Of a stretch of 64,000 nt of DNA, positions 1 through 9,356 are shown piece after piece. The DNA comes from Candidatus Zixiibacteriota bacterium (GTDB lineage: Bacteria > Zixibacteria > MSB-5A5 > WJJR01 > JAJRUJ01): positions 1 to 64,000 of the forward strand of contig JAJRUJ010000011.1 in assembly GCA_024277855.1 (NCBI GenBank), read 5' to 3'. The notes below the pieces were generated by a model. The model worked only from the letters and a program-made list of their open reading frames with translations. It searched no databases and was not told where the DNA came from. Position 1 is the first letter of the stretch. The number at the start of each line of letters is the position of its first letter. Position numbers and translations under genes: made by a program.

Positions 1-179
1 ATCACACGGGGGGGATTCTGATACAACGATTTTGCGGGACTTTCGTCGGTTGGTTGATTCATGCTCATCTGTCGCTTCAGGTTTCCACATTGACCCGATT
101 AATATAATATAGAGATACAGTATGAATCCGGGAGGCATTTGCCGGTAATTGTCGTTACCGTCAGGAACGTCAGACGCCA

Positions 180-1250
180 TCACGCGGTCTCTGCGGCCGG
201 TGTCTCGGAGACTGGGGTTGTTGTCCCGGCGGTCAGCTCCTGCAGCTTAACCAGATTTGAGGCCTCACCGATAACGATCAAAATATCGTTTGCCTTGATT
301 TTAGTATCCGAACGGGGATTGTAGACCAACTTGCGTTCCGGTTTCTTAATGGCGACGACAACGATATCGAGTTCAGCGCGGATCGGCGAGTCTTTGAGAC
401 TCAGATTTTCAATTGTCGAACCTTCCCCGACGCGGATTTCTTCGAAACGCAGTCCGGATTCTTCATCCCCGGAAAAGACTTTCATGAAGTCCACGACATT
501 CGGGCTGATTGTCGACATGGCCATGCGCACGCCCCCAATTTCGTGGGGACAGACAACCTGGTTGGCGCCGGCCAGGCGGATTTTGGCGCGGACTTGCGGT
601 GTATCGGCTCGGGCGGTAATGATCAGGTCCGAATTCAATTGTCGCGCCGACAGGGCGATAAACACATTATCCGCCTCGCCGGGGATAGCGACGATCAGGC
701 CGCGGGCACGTCCGATACCCGCGGTCAGCAGGACATCATCGGACGTCGAGTCTCCCGGGACATAAAGGATGTTGTTTTGGGCCAGTTCCTCGATCAGTTT
801 CTCGTGACTTTCGATAACGACAAGAGGGACACCGCGCTTTTGCAGTTCCTGTACAACCTGGCGGCCCACACGCCCATATCCACAGACAATATAATGGTCT
901 TTTTGGTGCTGTACCTCTTTGCGCATTTTTCTTCTCCCCAGCACACTGCGGATTTGTCCTTCCAGAAACATCTGGAAAATCAAACCCAGAGCATAAAATG
1001 TACTACCCACGCCGACAATGATCAAGGCGATGGTGAAAACCCGTCCAGCCGTGCTGAGGTCATATACCTCGCCGAACCCGATTGTCGTAATGGTGATCAA
1101 GGTCATGTATACTGAATTAAGCAGACTCCATTTTTCAATCAGCTCATAACCGACCGTCCCGCCGGCGATAATCAGGACGATTACGACAATTAATATTTTC
1201 AGTCGTCGTTCGATGGAGTCAGTATCATGGTAATGTTTTGGATTCTCCAC
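180..1250 (-). CDS. Potassium channel with cytoplasmic RCK/TrkA domains
   Basis: This 356-residue protein looks like a two-transmembrane potassium channel gated by a cytoplasmic RCK domain (MthK/Kch type). Membrane segments lie near residues 17-37 and 68-95. Between them is a pore loop with the filter TTIGFGE, a variant of TVGYGD. Residues 118-235 form a TrkA-N Rossmann domain starting VCGYGRVGR, and residues 262-340 a TrkA-C domain. The start is GTG, chosen because AGGGGG precedes it at a suitable distance. The gene begins 8 bases after trkH and is the last of a trkA-trkH-channel operon. The ion selectivity is inferred from the filter, and the gating ligand cannot be read from the sequence. 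Confidence 0.9.
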   Translation of the reverse strand: MENPKHYHDTDSIERRLKILIVVIVLIIAGGTVGYELIEKWSLLNSVYMTLITITTIGFGEVYDLSTAGRVFTIALIIVGVGSTFYALGLIFQMFLEGQIRSVLGRRKMRKEVQHQKDHYIVCGYGRVGRQVVQELQKRGVPLVVIESHEKLIEELAQNNILYVPGDSTSDDVLLTAGIGRARGLIVAIPGEADNVFIALSARQLNSDLIITARADTPQVRAKIRLAGANQVVCPHEIGGVRMAMSTISPNVVDFMKVFSGDEESGLRFEEIRVGEGSTIENLSLKDSPIRAELDIVVVAIKKPERKLVYNPRSDTKIKANDILIVIGEASNLVKLQELTAGTTTPVSETPAAETA

Positions 1251-1258
1251 TCGTCCCC

Positions 1259-2695
1259 CTATTTACGCCAGAAAGCGGGCACCAATAAAACGAGTATGGC
1301 CGCGATTTCCAGCCGGCCGATGATCATGAACAAGGCCAGCATTACTTTCCCGGGTGGCGGTATAAAGGCATAATTCTCAATCGATCCTACCCGTTCCAAA
1401 CCCGGTCCGATATTCCCCAGCGCCGCGATCGAGGCCGTTGCCGAAGTTACGATGTCGATACCAAACATGGCCAGGAATAATGCACCGACAAAGAACAGAA
1501 TTATGAATAAACAAAAGAAGGCCAGTACGCCTTTGACGACTTCGTCCGGGACCGGCTGGCGGCCGATTTTCACCGAGGCGACCGCATGCGGCCGGAACGA
1601 CCGGTATAATTCATGATAAATGGATTTGAAAACTACCAGGATACGTGAGATTTTAATGCCGCCGGCGGTCGACCCCGCCGACGCACCGACAAACATCAAA
1701 CCCACCAACAGCATCTTGGCAAAAGGCGGATAGACATTGAAATCGTCCGAGCCGAAACCAGTCGTTGTTTGGATGGAGACGACCTGGAAGGAGGCGTACC
1801 GCAGGGCATCGCCAAACCCGTAGCGGTGGACGATATTCGCCGTGACAAAGAGAATAGCGATGGCGATGAGTCCGGCGTACGTCCGAAATTCGGTGTCTTT
1901 GAATATCGTCTTGAAATCGCCGCCAACCATCCGGTAATACAACTGGAAGTTTACCCCCGCCAAAAACATAAAAACGAGGATGACCATCTCGACACTGACG
2001 GCGTTAAAGCCGGCGATCGATGCATTCATTGTCGAGAAGCCCCCGGTGGCCATCGTGGCGAAGGAATGACAGATCGCTTGGTGGACGTCGAGACCGGCAA
2101 ACATCAGCGCGATGAATTCGGCCGCAGTGATTCCGGCATAAATATACCAGAGAATAATTGAAGTATGGCGGAGTTTTGGTCGCAGCCCGGAGGCCATCGG
2201 GCCGGGGACCTCCGAGCGATACAGATGTTTTCCGCCGACTCCCAGACTGGGGAAGACGGCGATAAACAACACAATGATCCCCATGCCGCCCAGCCAGTGG
2301 GTCAATGAACGCCAGTAGAGCAGGGCGCGTGAACATATTGAAATGTCGGTTAACGCTGTCGATCCGGTCGTCGTGAACCCGGAGACCGATTCGAAGAACG
2401 CGTCGGCAGGGTGGGTGAATACACCTTCGAAAAGATAGGGCAGGCTGCCAAAAACACCGATGAGGATCCAGCCGATTCCTACAGTCCCCAGCGCGTCGCG
2501 GGGGCGGATGTCCCCGCCGGCGGGTTGACTGAACAGGTAGAGGATCCCACCCGCGGCGGCGGTCAGCCCTACCGACGCGACAAAATTCATCGCCCCGGTT
2601 CCGTCGATAAGCGACCAGATTATGCAGGTCGACATACTCCCGGCTTCGACAAACAACAGGTAACTCAGAAATCGCGCGACTTTACTGAAGGCCAT
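1259..2695 (-). CDS. trkH: Trk-type potassium uptake membrane subunit
   Basis: This is a 478-residue TrkH/KtrB-family potassium translocating subunit of the inner membrane. It is strongly hydrophobic and shows the four pore-loop repeats of the family with their filter glycines, for example SGFTTTGS near residue 105, TMATGGFST near 215, TTTGFGSDD near 313 and ALGNIGPG near 425. The length fits the family. It lies 71 bases downstream of trkA and 8 bases upstream of the RCK channel gene, so the three are probably cotranscribed. TrkA is expected to bind it as the nucleotide-sensing regulatory subunit. The family assignment is firm; Trk versus Ktr ion coupling is not resolved. Confidence 0.92.
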   Translation of the reverse strand: MAFSKVARFLSYLLFVEAGSMSTCIIWSLIDGTGAMNFVASVGLTAAAGGILYLFSQPAGGDIRPRDALGTVGIGWILIGVFGSLPYLFEGVFTHPADAFFESVSGFTTTGSTALTDISICSRALLYWRSLTHWLGGMGIIVLFIAVFPSLGVGGKHLYRSEVPGPMASGLRPKLRHTSIILWYIYAGITAAEFIALMFAGLDVHQAICHSFATMATGGFSTMNASIAGFNAVSVEMVILVFMFLAGVNFQLYYRMVGGDFKTIFKDTEFRTYAGLIAIAILFVTANIVHRYGFGDALRYASFQVVSIQTTTGFGSDDFNVYPPFAKMLLVGLMFVGASAGSTAGGIKISRILVVFKSIYHELYRSFRPHAVASVKIGRQPVPDEVVKGVLAFFCLFIILFFVGALFLAMFGIDIVTSATASIAALGNIGPGLERVGSIENYAFIPPPGKVMLALFMIIGRLEIAAILVLLVPAFWRK

Positions 2696-2766
2696 GACAG
2701 TTTGCGGAGTTATCCGCCCCCTTTATTCAACTCGATCAACGTGACAAACGACCGCGTCGCGGTTTC

Positions 2767-4110
2767 CTATTTGCGGAAAGCTCGCTCAACCTGTCGGCGA
2801 ACGTCGGGAGTGGTGAAAACCACTGCGCGCGCGCCGGGCGGCATAATGTCATCGCCGCGCGGGATCACACCTTTATCACCAATGACCGCCGCACCGATTA
2901 CCGCGCCACGAGGGAAATTGGCATCCTTCAGCGGCACATCCGCGATCCGCGATCCCCGCTGAACTTCGACTTCAATCACTTCGCCGCGCCCTCCGGCCAG
3001 GACGGTCACGGAGATGATTTTCCCCGCACGCACATATCGCAATACCTGGTTGGCGGCCATCAAGCGGGGCGAAATAGTCGTGTCGATTCCCAGGGTCTTG
3101 TAGACCGGAGCATAATCGGGTTTATGGACCAGGGCGATTGTATGCGGTACGCCCATTTTGCGGGCCAGCAGCCCGGCCATCAGATTGATTTCATCGGATT
3201 TTGTCGCCGGGATGAAAACATCGGCGATATCCAGCCCTTCTTCGCGGATCAACGTTTTTTGTGTCCCGTCCCCATTAAGGATAACCGCATTTTCCAATTG
3301 GTCGGAGAGTTCACGGCAACGCTCGAGGTCCTGCTCGACGATGACAGTTTCGATGTCAGTCTCGGCAAGCGAACGGGCAAGATAGATACCGATATCGGAT
3401 CCGCCGATGATCACGACTTTGCGGGTACTTTCGCTGGTGTTGCGGACAAACATCTTGCGGGTTTCGGCCACAATTTCGGATTGGCCGACGAGGAAAATTT
3501 CATCGTCCTCCACAATTTTTTCCCGACCGTCAGGGATAATGAACTCGTCGTCGCGAACGATCGCGGCTATCAGACAGCCGGAGGGGAGGGGGAGGTCGGC
3601 GAGTGTCCGGTCGACTGTCTCGGCCGCCGGATTGATCACCGGCAACTGCATTAAAGTCACCCGTTTGTCGGCCAATTCCTCGACCCAGAGCGCTGACTGG
3701 GTATTGATCAGGCGCATAATCTCTTCGGCGGCCAATAACTCGGGCGAAATGGTCAAGTCGATACCGAGGATCTCGGCCAGGTTTTCACCCGAGCGCGGCT
3801 GGTTTCGCGGATCGGATACCCGGGCGACGACTTTGGCTGCACCCATACGTTTGGCCAACAGGGAGGCCAGAAGATTGACTTCGTCGGAGGAGGTCACTGC
3901 GGTTAACAGGTCGGCCTCGCCGACTTTGGCCTCCATCAATGTCTGAACCGACCCGCCATGACCCCGCAGGGTCAGGACATCCATGTTTTCCTCGGCATAG
4001 CTCAACGCCGCCTGATCGGTGTCGATGAGGGTAACGTCATGTTTTTCGAGAACCAGTACTTCAGCGATATGCCGACCGACCTGGCCCATTCCGATGACAA
4101 TAATATTCAT
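2767..4110 (-). CDS. trkA: Trk system regulatory NAD(H)-binding subunit
   Basis: This is a peripheral TrkA subunit of about 447 residues that gates TrkH. It has the full tandem architecture, TrkA-N, TrkA-C, TrkA-N, TrkA-C. The first Rossmann motif is IGMGQVGRHIAEV near residue 5, followed by the acidic strand end VTLIDTD. The second begins IIGGSDIGIYLA near residue 235. I place the start at MNIIVIG because TAAGGGAAAT lies directly before this ATG and homologues begin there; an upstream in-frame start would add 14 unrelated residues. It is the first gene of the potassium operon and has a sigma70-like promoter just upstream. Confidence 0.93.
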   Translation of the reverse strand: MNIIVIGMGQVGRHIAEVLVLEKHDVTLIDTDQAALSYAEENMDVLTLRGHGGSVQTLMEAKVGEADLLTAVTSSDEVNLLASLLAKRMGAAKVVARVSDPRNQPRSGENLAEILGIDLTISPELLAAEEIMRLINTQSALWVEELADKRVTLMQLPVINPAAETVDRTLADLPLPSGCLIAAIVRDDEFIIPDGREKIVEDDEIFLVGQSEIVAETRKMFVRNTSESTRKVVIIGGSDIGIYLARSLAETDIETVIVEQDLERCRELSDQLENAVILNGDGTQKTLIREEGLDIADVFIPATKSDEINLMAGLLARKMGVPHTIALVHKPDYAPVYKTLGIDTTISPRLMAANQVLRYVRAGKIISVTVLAGGRGEVIEVEVQRGSRIADVPLKDANFPRGAVIGAAVIGDKGVIPRGDDIMPPGARAVVFTTPDVRRQVERAFRK

Positions 4111-4150
4111 ATTTCCCTTATGTCGGCAGCCTCTGTTGCCAACGACAGGC

Positions 4151-4178
4151 AATATAAGGCAGGTCAGGGGGTTGACAA
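4151..4178 (-). promoter_or_regulatory. sigma70-like promoter of the trkA-trkH-channel operon
   Basis: Read on the minus strand, TTGTCA (4173-4178) and TATATT (4151-4156) are separated by 16 bases; each box matches five of six consensus positions. Transcription would start near 4144, leaving a leader of about 34 bases before the trkA ATG. It was found by eye and lies at the very end of the upstream hydrolase gene region. Confidence 0.6.
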
Positions 4179-4193
4179 ATGGTATTCGGTAAG

Positions 4194-5246
4194 TCAGCGC
4201 TGTAGAATATACTTCTGGATCATGCTCGCTATAATCATGTGGCCGTTGGCATTATAGTGTTTAAGGTCGCTCCGGGGCTGATTGAATAGATTATTCCGTC
4301 CGCTGAATGCGGCCGCCGCATCAATGACCGCCACACTATCGGTTGAACCGAGCGAACGAATAATGGCGTTGTATTTCTCATGGAACTCGGCCACTCCCTT
4401 AAACCGGGGGTCGGCACGTTCCGCGATCGGCAGGGTGAGCAAAGCAACGTCAATACCCCGGGATTTGGCCTCGTCAATAATCGCCTGGAGATTGTCACGA
4501 CAATCGGCAAGCCCGACCCGGTAAACCGGATTGGTCCGGGAAAACTCCGCGGGCGGCGGGTTTTTGATCGAAAAAACCAGGTATTTCAGCCAGCGATAGG
4601 TGCGGGTTCGGCCCAGGAGGTTTTGAATATCAAGCACCCATTGCGAAGGAAGAACCTGGTTTTTATCGGCGATTTCACGGGCGGCAGCCCAGTGGTCGTT
4701 CCAACCATACGAGACGACCAGCAGGTCGGGTTGCCAGTTCAGGACGTCCCGGCGGAGGAAGCGAAGGCCTTGCAGGGAAGTATAGCCGGTCACCCCGGCA
4801 TTGATGATTTCATATTTCCGGGCAGGGTCGGATCGTTTAAGCATATCGGCGAGTTGACGGGCATAGACCTGTTGCTCACCCACTCGCCAGCCGAATGTAC
4901 AGGAATTGCCGAGGCAGACAATCCGGTAAACGCCCGGAGTTTTCTCCCGGCTAAAATCCGGCCCACGCAGGCCATGATTATTGATGTGGTATTCGCCTTC
5001 GACAAAGAAATCCGATTTGATGATCTGATTTGGGCGAAATCGCCAAAAGAGGTCGTGGTCTTTCAGAAAATATTCCGGGTAATCCCATTCGGGATTGAGC
5101 ACAAAAGTTGTATCGTCGGCGCGGCCGGAGAACCCGACAAGCAGCAGGACGATTTCCAAAATAACGAAGAACAGGAGAATGGCGATAAACGCATAGATGA
5201 TCTTCCTGCCGGCCGTCATTCTCACTTTGTCCGTAACCCTTGCCAT
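4194..5246 (-). CDS. Membrane-anchored SGNH/GDSL-family hydrolase
   Basis: A hydrolase of about 350 residues with one N-terminal membrane segment (about residues 12-35) and an extracytoplasmic SGNH domain. Block I is CLGNSCTFGW, where the usual GDS serine appears as GNS. A later block is YGWNDHW, which carries the Asn. The C-terminal block is DLKHYNANGH, with the expected Asp and His. Such proteins often act as acyl or acetyl esterases on polysaccharides, but the substrate here is unknown. Two in-frame starts are credible, ATG at 5246 or at 5219, neither with a strong ribosome site. DUF5989 lies upstream on the same strand, a known genomic partner of such hydrolases. Confidence 0.82.
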   Translation of the reverse strand: MARVTDKVRMTAGRKIIYAFIAILLFFVILEIVLLLVGFSGRADDTTFVLNPEWDYPEYFLKDHDLFWRFRPNQIIKSDFFVEGEYHINNHGLRGPDFSREKTPGVYRIVCLGNSCTFGWRVGEQQVYARQLADMLKRSDPARKYEIINAGVTGYTSLQGLRFLRRDVLNWQPDLLVVSYGWNDHWAAAREIADKNQVLPSQWVLDIQNLLGRTRTYRWLKYLVFSIKNPPPAEFSRTNPVYRVGLADCRDNLQAIIDEAKSRGIDVALLTLPIAERADPRFKGVAEFHEKYNAIIRSLGSTDSVAVIDAAAAFSGRNNLFNQPRSDLKHYNANGHMIIASMIQKYILQR

Positions 5247-5473
5247 CCGTGGTCGCCGTCCATTTTTTTCGTACCAATTTACACCATGCTCACCCGGAGC
5301 GCATCCCTTCGCTAAGATTGGCTTTTGGCTGGTCGAGGCCAAGCCTTTTTCCAGGTGATTGATAAATCAACCCGGCTATTCTGCCGGCAACCAAAGGGCG
5401 GGAATTTCCTTGGAAAAACCGACTAACCCCTTAAATTGCTGATGGGTTCTGATACACGAAGCAGGGTATTGCC

Positions 5474-5923
5474 ATGCCGCCATTTTCGAAGCGAACATCC
5501 GCTTTGGTTTGCCTGCTTTTTGCAGCAATTCCCACCTATGCCCTTGCCGACACCCATTGGGCCAATCCGGCTGGGTCCAATACACCGCCTTATACCAGCT
5601 ATGCGACCGGGGCGCACTACCTGCAAGATGCTGTAGCGGCTCTTTCTCCCGGAGATACAATTCGCATCGTCGAGGAAATTAGTTTTACAGAAGTAGGAAT
5701 CCGAAACCCGGGGTGGTCTGCTATGGGGGGCTTTCCCGTGTTTCATTCTATATGCAGAGCAAATACCCGGGGGCAAGGCTTCGAGATGGTAAACCCACCC
5801 GACGTTCGTCCCGCTAAGGCGGGATTCACTCTGGATGGGCTACGAAATCTTGTTTTGGGGCGGATTAGCAGAATGATACGGTGCCCCACCCGCCGCGGCG
5901 GGCTGTGGGATAGTAGAAAATAA
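5474..5923 (+). pseudogene. Truncated N-terminus of a secreted parallel beta-helix protein
   Basis: The first 65 codons encode a signal peptide ending near ALA, then HWANPAGSNTPPYTSYAT and DAVAALSPGDTIRI. This is the typical opening of secreted right-handed beta-helix (pectate-lyase-like) repeat proteins. After about position 5668 the resemblance stops, and the frame runs through repeat-like DNA until a chance stop at residue 150, whereas intact members run to several hundred residues. I read it as the remnant of a gene broken by recombination or repeat insertion. It lies between two genes of the opposite strand. A short functional exported peptide cannot be excluded. Confidence 0.55.
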
Positions 5924-5969
5924 CAAAATGGATTCCCGCTCCAGTGCGCCTCCGGCGCACGGCGGGAAT
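5882..5969. repeat. Palindromic repeat cluster
   Basis: Two strong dyads lie next to each other. CCCACCCGCCGCGGCGGG starts at 5885. A nested palindrome follows with outer arms ATTCCCGC (5932-5939) and GCGGGAAT (5962-5969) and inner arms GTGCGCC (5944-5950) and GGCGCAC (5954-5960). No gene uses this DNA. A relative of the first dyad recurs near 9670, which suggests a dispersed element family. Confidence 0.6.
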
Positions 5970-6034
5970 GACGTACTGTCATTGACTACTTTAATCGGTT
6001 GCCGCTCGCGTCGGGAATGATGACAGGAAGCGCC

Positions 6035-6202
6035 CTAAAACAGGGTATAAATAAATGGTGCGATGGCGGATGTCTCAGCCAAAACAATAAAAACAGCCAG
6101 GATAAACAGGATAAACAGGATCGGCCCCAACCACCATTTCTTGCGATGACGCAGAAAATACCAGAGCTCAGCAAACAACGATAATTTGCCCGAAATACTC
6201 AC
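6035..6202 (-). CDS. DUF5989 family small membrane protein
   Basis: A small membrane protein of 55 residues. The pattern FAELWYFLRHRKKWW, then a single hydrophobic helix, then SAIAPFIYTLF at the very C-terminus is the hallmark of DUF5989. I chose the GTG start at 6202 because AGGGA sits seven bases before it; a TTG 18 bases upstream would add MKREIG. In other bacteria this peptide is typically found beside a carbamoyltransferase, an SxtJ-like membrane protein and an SGNH hydrolase. Here the hydrolase is downstream on the same strand but the other two are missing. Its molecular role is unknown. Confidence 0.85.
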   Translation of the reverse strand: MSISGKLSLFAELWYFLRHRKKWWLGPILFILFILAVFIVLAETSAIAPFIYTLF

Positions 6203-6312
6203 ACCGATTTCCCTTTTCAATCAGTATAGAAAATCCCCAGCCCCAGGGTAATAATTCCCTCCCGCCGGCGATGTCGTCGGATATTTCGCCGCAGTTTGGC
6301 CGCTTTCTCCCC

Positions 6313-6337
6313 AAAAAAATACCCGCTTAACGCGGGG
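6313..6337 (-). terminator. Rho-independent terminator after the sigma54 activator gene
   Basis: On the minus strand the stem CCCGC-GTTAA-GCGGG is followed by TATTTTTTT. It lies 22 bases beyond the stop codon of the activator gene and separates it from the DUF5989 gene. Confidence 0.75.
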
Positions 6338-6359
6338 AATATATCTATTAGAATTATAG

Positions 6360-9302
6360 CTATCTTTTAACCCGCTCGAGTTTGTACTGACGCATTTTCA
6401 GCCGCAGAGTTGATTCAGGTATCCCCAGACGGAGGGCGGCGTGTTTTTTGACCCACTTGTTTTCGGCCAACGCACGCAGGAGATGTTTTTTCTCGATAGC
6501 CGCGAGGTGATCGTAAAGGGAGAACCGATCACCGTCGATTTTGACTTCGTCATTCTCAACGGGCTGGTCGGCTGTGAACCTGCGTGAGAGAAGGTCTGCA
6601 CCAATCTCCCCCGAGGCCTTGCCCAGCAACACGAGTTTTTTGATTTCATTCTCCAGTTCACGAACGTTGCCGGGCCAGTCATATTCCACAAGGTGGCGGA
6701 AAGTTACCGGGGCCAGTTTGGGCGGCGGTTCGTTATCATCATTGTCTCGATTGATGAAATGATCGACGAGAAGGGGGATGTCTTCGCGGCGGTCACGCAA
6801 TGGCGGAATTGTAAAGGCCAGCGCCGAGAGTCGATAATACAGGTCTTGTCGGAATAACTTACGTTCGGTGTCGGCCCGCAGATCGCGGTTGGTTGCTGAA
6901 ATCACCCGGACATCGAGCTTGCGCGGTTTATTTTCACCCAGCCGGACAATTTCTTTTTCTTCGAGAAAACGGAGGAGTTTCGCCTGCAGGGTGAGGGGCA
7001 TATCACCGATTTCATCAAGGAAAAACGTGCCGCCGTCGGCTTCCTCAAACAAGCCCTTCTTGTCGTGATCGGCGCCGGTGAAAGCGCCTTTCTTATAGCC
7101 GAACAGCTCGCTTTCCAGCAGGGATTCCGGCAATGCGGCGCAGTTGACCGAGACAAAGCGTTCTTCACGCCGATTGGAATTATAATGAATGGCCTTGGCC
7201 AGGAGGTCTTTGCCGGTGCCGGTTTCGCCTTGAATCAGGATTGTGACGTTCGAATCCATGACCAGGCGGACACGCGAAAGCATTTGGATCATTTTTTCGC
7301 TGGCCGTGATGACACTGGGGAATCCGACTTTCTCGTTTAACTGGTTTTTTAGCCGGATGTTATCCTCGAGCAGTCCGGAGCGCTGCCGTTCGGCAAATTT
7401 AAGTGCCAGTATTTCGGCAAAGGCCACGGCGAAATCGACGTCCGAGGCGTCGAATGACGGCGGACGCGAACCATTGATGCGGCGATCCATATAGAGAATC
7501 GCAATTCCCTCGTGGCCAAGGTTAACCGGGATCGTCAGGACAGACAGCGTAATCGGATCGCCGTTGCGGTTGATAAATTCATGGATGTTCGGTTGATCGG
7601 CGAGATGGGATATTACGCGGGGACGGTCGAGAGGAAAGACATCGAACGGTCCCCCGCCGGCCAGCCGCAATAGGCGACGTCGACGACCATCGGACAGGTT
7701 ATGGGCAAAAAGGCAGTCTGCTTCGTCGGTTTCCGGGTGGGGGAGGATCAACGCCGCACCGTCCGCCCGCAAACGGCTGACCAGCAACCGGACAGTATCC
7801 TCAAAATTGCCGCCGCGAATGCCCCGTACTTCTCCCTCTGAGAGCACCGTATTGAAGATCCGATATTCATTTTGCTCGCCGAGTGCATGATCGGTCAGCA
7901 GGCCTTCCCAAAGTTGCCGCAATTTGGTCAATCGAGTGTCAATCAACCACTTCAGTTGTCCACCTGCTTCGGTTCGTTCGGTCAACTCGCCGATAATGCG
8001 GCCGGCGATATTCAAATTATTCTCGGCAAGTTCGAGCGCGGCGCTAAGGACCAGAGGAAGATCACCGAGATATTCGGCGTCGAGGGTCGCAAATAGCGTC
8101 TCACATTCGGTCAAGGCCGACCGAGCTTGCAGCCGGTCGGCTGATTCAGAAGAACCGATTAAGAATTCACACTGGTAATATGTGGTCCAGGCCAGCTCGA
8201 AGGTATCGCCGACGCGCCGCAGGATGGCCAGTGCCTCGTCGAAATGCCTGCGGGCTTTGTCGACATTACGCCGTGCGGCGTAGAACCGAGCCAGCACCCG
8301 ATGAGCGGCGCCGATTTCAGTTTTTTCGCCTAATTCCAAAGCGATGTCCAGAGCTTCGCGTGCTGTTTTTTCGGCGGCGGTGATCTCGCCCTGCTCAAAA
8401 TAGGCCTCGGCCAGTCCCCGTAGCGACTGCGATACGAGATCGCCCTTTTCGGCTACCTCTCGCCCGATGGTTAATGCCTGTTCGAACTCGGCAACGGCAA
8501 GGTCGAAATCGCCAAGCAGGAGGGCCATCATCCCGCGATATTCGTGAAGAATCGAGTTTTCGCGCGTATATCCATTTTTTTCGATCAATGTTTCAGCATC
8601 GTCCAGGGATGCCACGGCCGTGGAGAATTTGCCTCGGCGAAGATTCAGCAGGCCGAGCGAGAGCCGGTTACGGGCAACGGACAGTTCGTTGCCGCGCCGA
8701 GACTGCGTGCGAATCGCAATTTTGATGCTCTCCGCCGCCTCAGCCCAGTTTGCCCGCAGCAGATGGATGCGTCCGAGGTTGCCAACCAATTTAGCGCGGA
8801 AATCGACATCGCCTTTGCTCTCGCAGTGGGAAATTGCCTCGGTGAGATGATCGATCGCCAGATCGAATTCTCCACGGATAAACTCGATGCGGGCCAGTTC
8901 GTTGTAGGAGCGGATGATCCCATCGACGGCACCGATGCGGAAAAATGACGCAAGCGCATTGCGTATCTGGATGCGCGCATTTTTTAAATCGCCTTTGCCG
9001 GCATAGGCCTTGCCCAATACCGTTAAGACTTCCGCCAATTGCTGGTGGTCGGTGGAATCGTTGAAATAAGTGAACGCCTCTTTTGCCGCATCGAGGGCAT
9101 CGGTATAGCGGGCGAGGCCAAAACAGGCGGTTGCCCGATGAAAGGCGAGTTCAGCAGACCGGGCGGGCGCACCAACACTCTCGGCAGTCAGGGAGTCAAT
9201 CTCCCGTAAGGCGGCCCGATAGGCGCATTCCGCCATGAGATTCCTAACCGTAACAAGTGCGGAATCAGCTTGCGCCGAATTGTGACGAGAGGTGGATTTC
9301 AT
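6360..9302 (-). CDS. TPR-GAF-AAA+ sigma54-dependent transcriptional activator
   Basis: A 980-residue bacterial enhancer-binding protein. Residues 25-440 are tetratricopeptide-like helical repeats, and about 480-640 a GAF-like sensor. The AAA+ sigma54 interaction domain spans about 655-890, with Walker A GETGTGKD near 692, an intact GAFTGA loop near 739 and Walker B GGTFFLDEIG. A Fis-type helix-turn-helix occupies about 935-978 (AALRLGIPESTLRLKM). The intact GAFTGA means it should contact sigma54. There is no receiver domain, so activity is probably controlled by the TPR/GAF region rather than by phosphorylation. A small secreted protein gene lies 54 bases upstream on the same strand. A sigma54 promoter at 20347 is one possible target, but nothing links the two directly. 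Confidence 0.93.
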   Translation of the reverse strand: MKSTSRHNSAQADSALVTVRNLMAECAYRAALREIDSLTAESVGAPARSAELAFHRATACFGLARYTDALDAAKEAFTYFNDSTDHQQLAEVLTVLGKAYAGKGDLKNARIQIRNALASFFRIGAVDGIIRSYNELARIEFIRGEFDLAIDHLTEAISHCESKGDVDFRAKLVGNLGRIHLLRANWAEAAESIKIAIRTQSRRGNELSVARNRLSLGLLNLRRGKFSTAVASLDDAETLIEKNGYTRENSILHEYRGMMALLLGDFDLAVAEFEQALTIGREVAEKGDLVSQSLRGLAEAYFEQGEITAAEKTAREALDIALELGEKTEIGAAHRVLARFYAARRNVDKARRHFDEALAILRRVGDTFELAWTTYYQCEFLIGSSESADRLQARSALTECETLFATLDAEYLGDLPLVLSAALELAENNLNIAGRIIGELTERTEAGGQLKWLIDTRLTKLRQLWEGLLTDHALGEQNEYRIFNTVLSEGEVRGIRGGNFEDTVRLLVSRLRADGAALILPHPETDEADCLFAHNLSDGRRRRLLRLAGGGPFDVFPLDRPRVISHLADQPNIHEFINRNGDPITLSVLTIPVNLGHEGIAILYMDRRINGSRPPSFDASDVDFAVAFAEILALKFAERQRSGLLEDNIRLKNQLNEKVGFPSVITASEKMIQMLSRVRLVMDSNVTILIQGETGTGKDLLAKAIHYNSNRREERFVSVNCAALPESLLESELFGYKKGAFTGADHDKKGLFEEADGGTFFLDEIGDMPLTLQAKLLRFLEEKEIVRLGENKPRKLDVRVISATNRDLRADTERKLFRQDLYYRLSALAFTIPPLRDRREDIPLLVDHFINRDNDDNEPPPKLAPVTFRHLVEYDWPGNVRELENEIKKLVLLGKASGEIGADLLSRRFTADQPVENDEVKIDGDRFSLYDHLAAIEKKHLLRALAENKWVKKHAALRLGIPESTLRLKMRQYKLERVKR

Positions 9303-9356
9303 AATCTCGTTTGGATTACATTTTGGGTTTCCCGGCCTGCGCTAAATCCATTTTGC

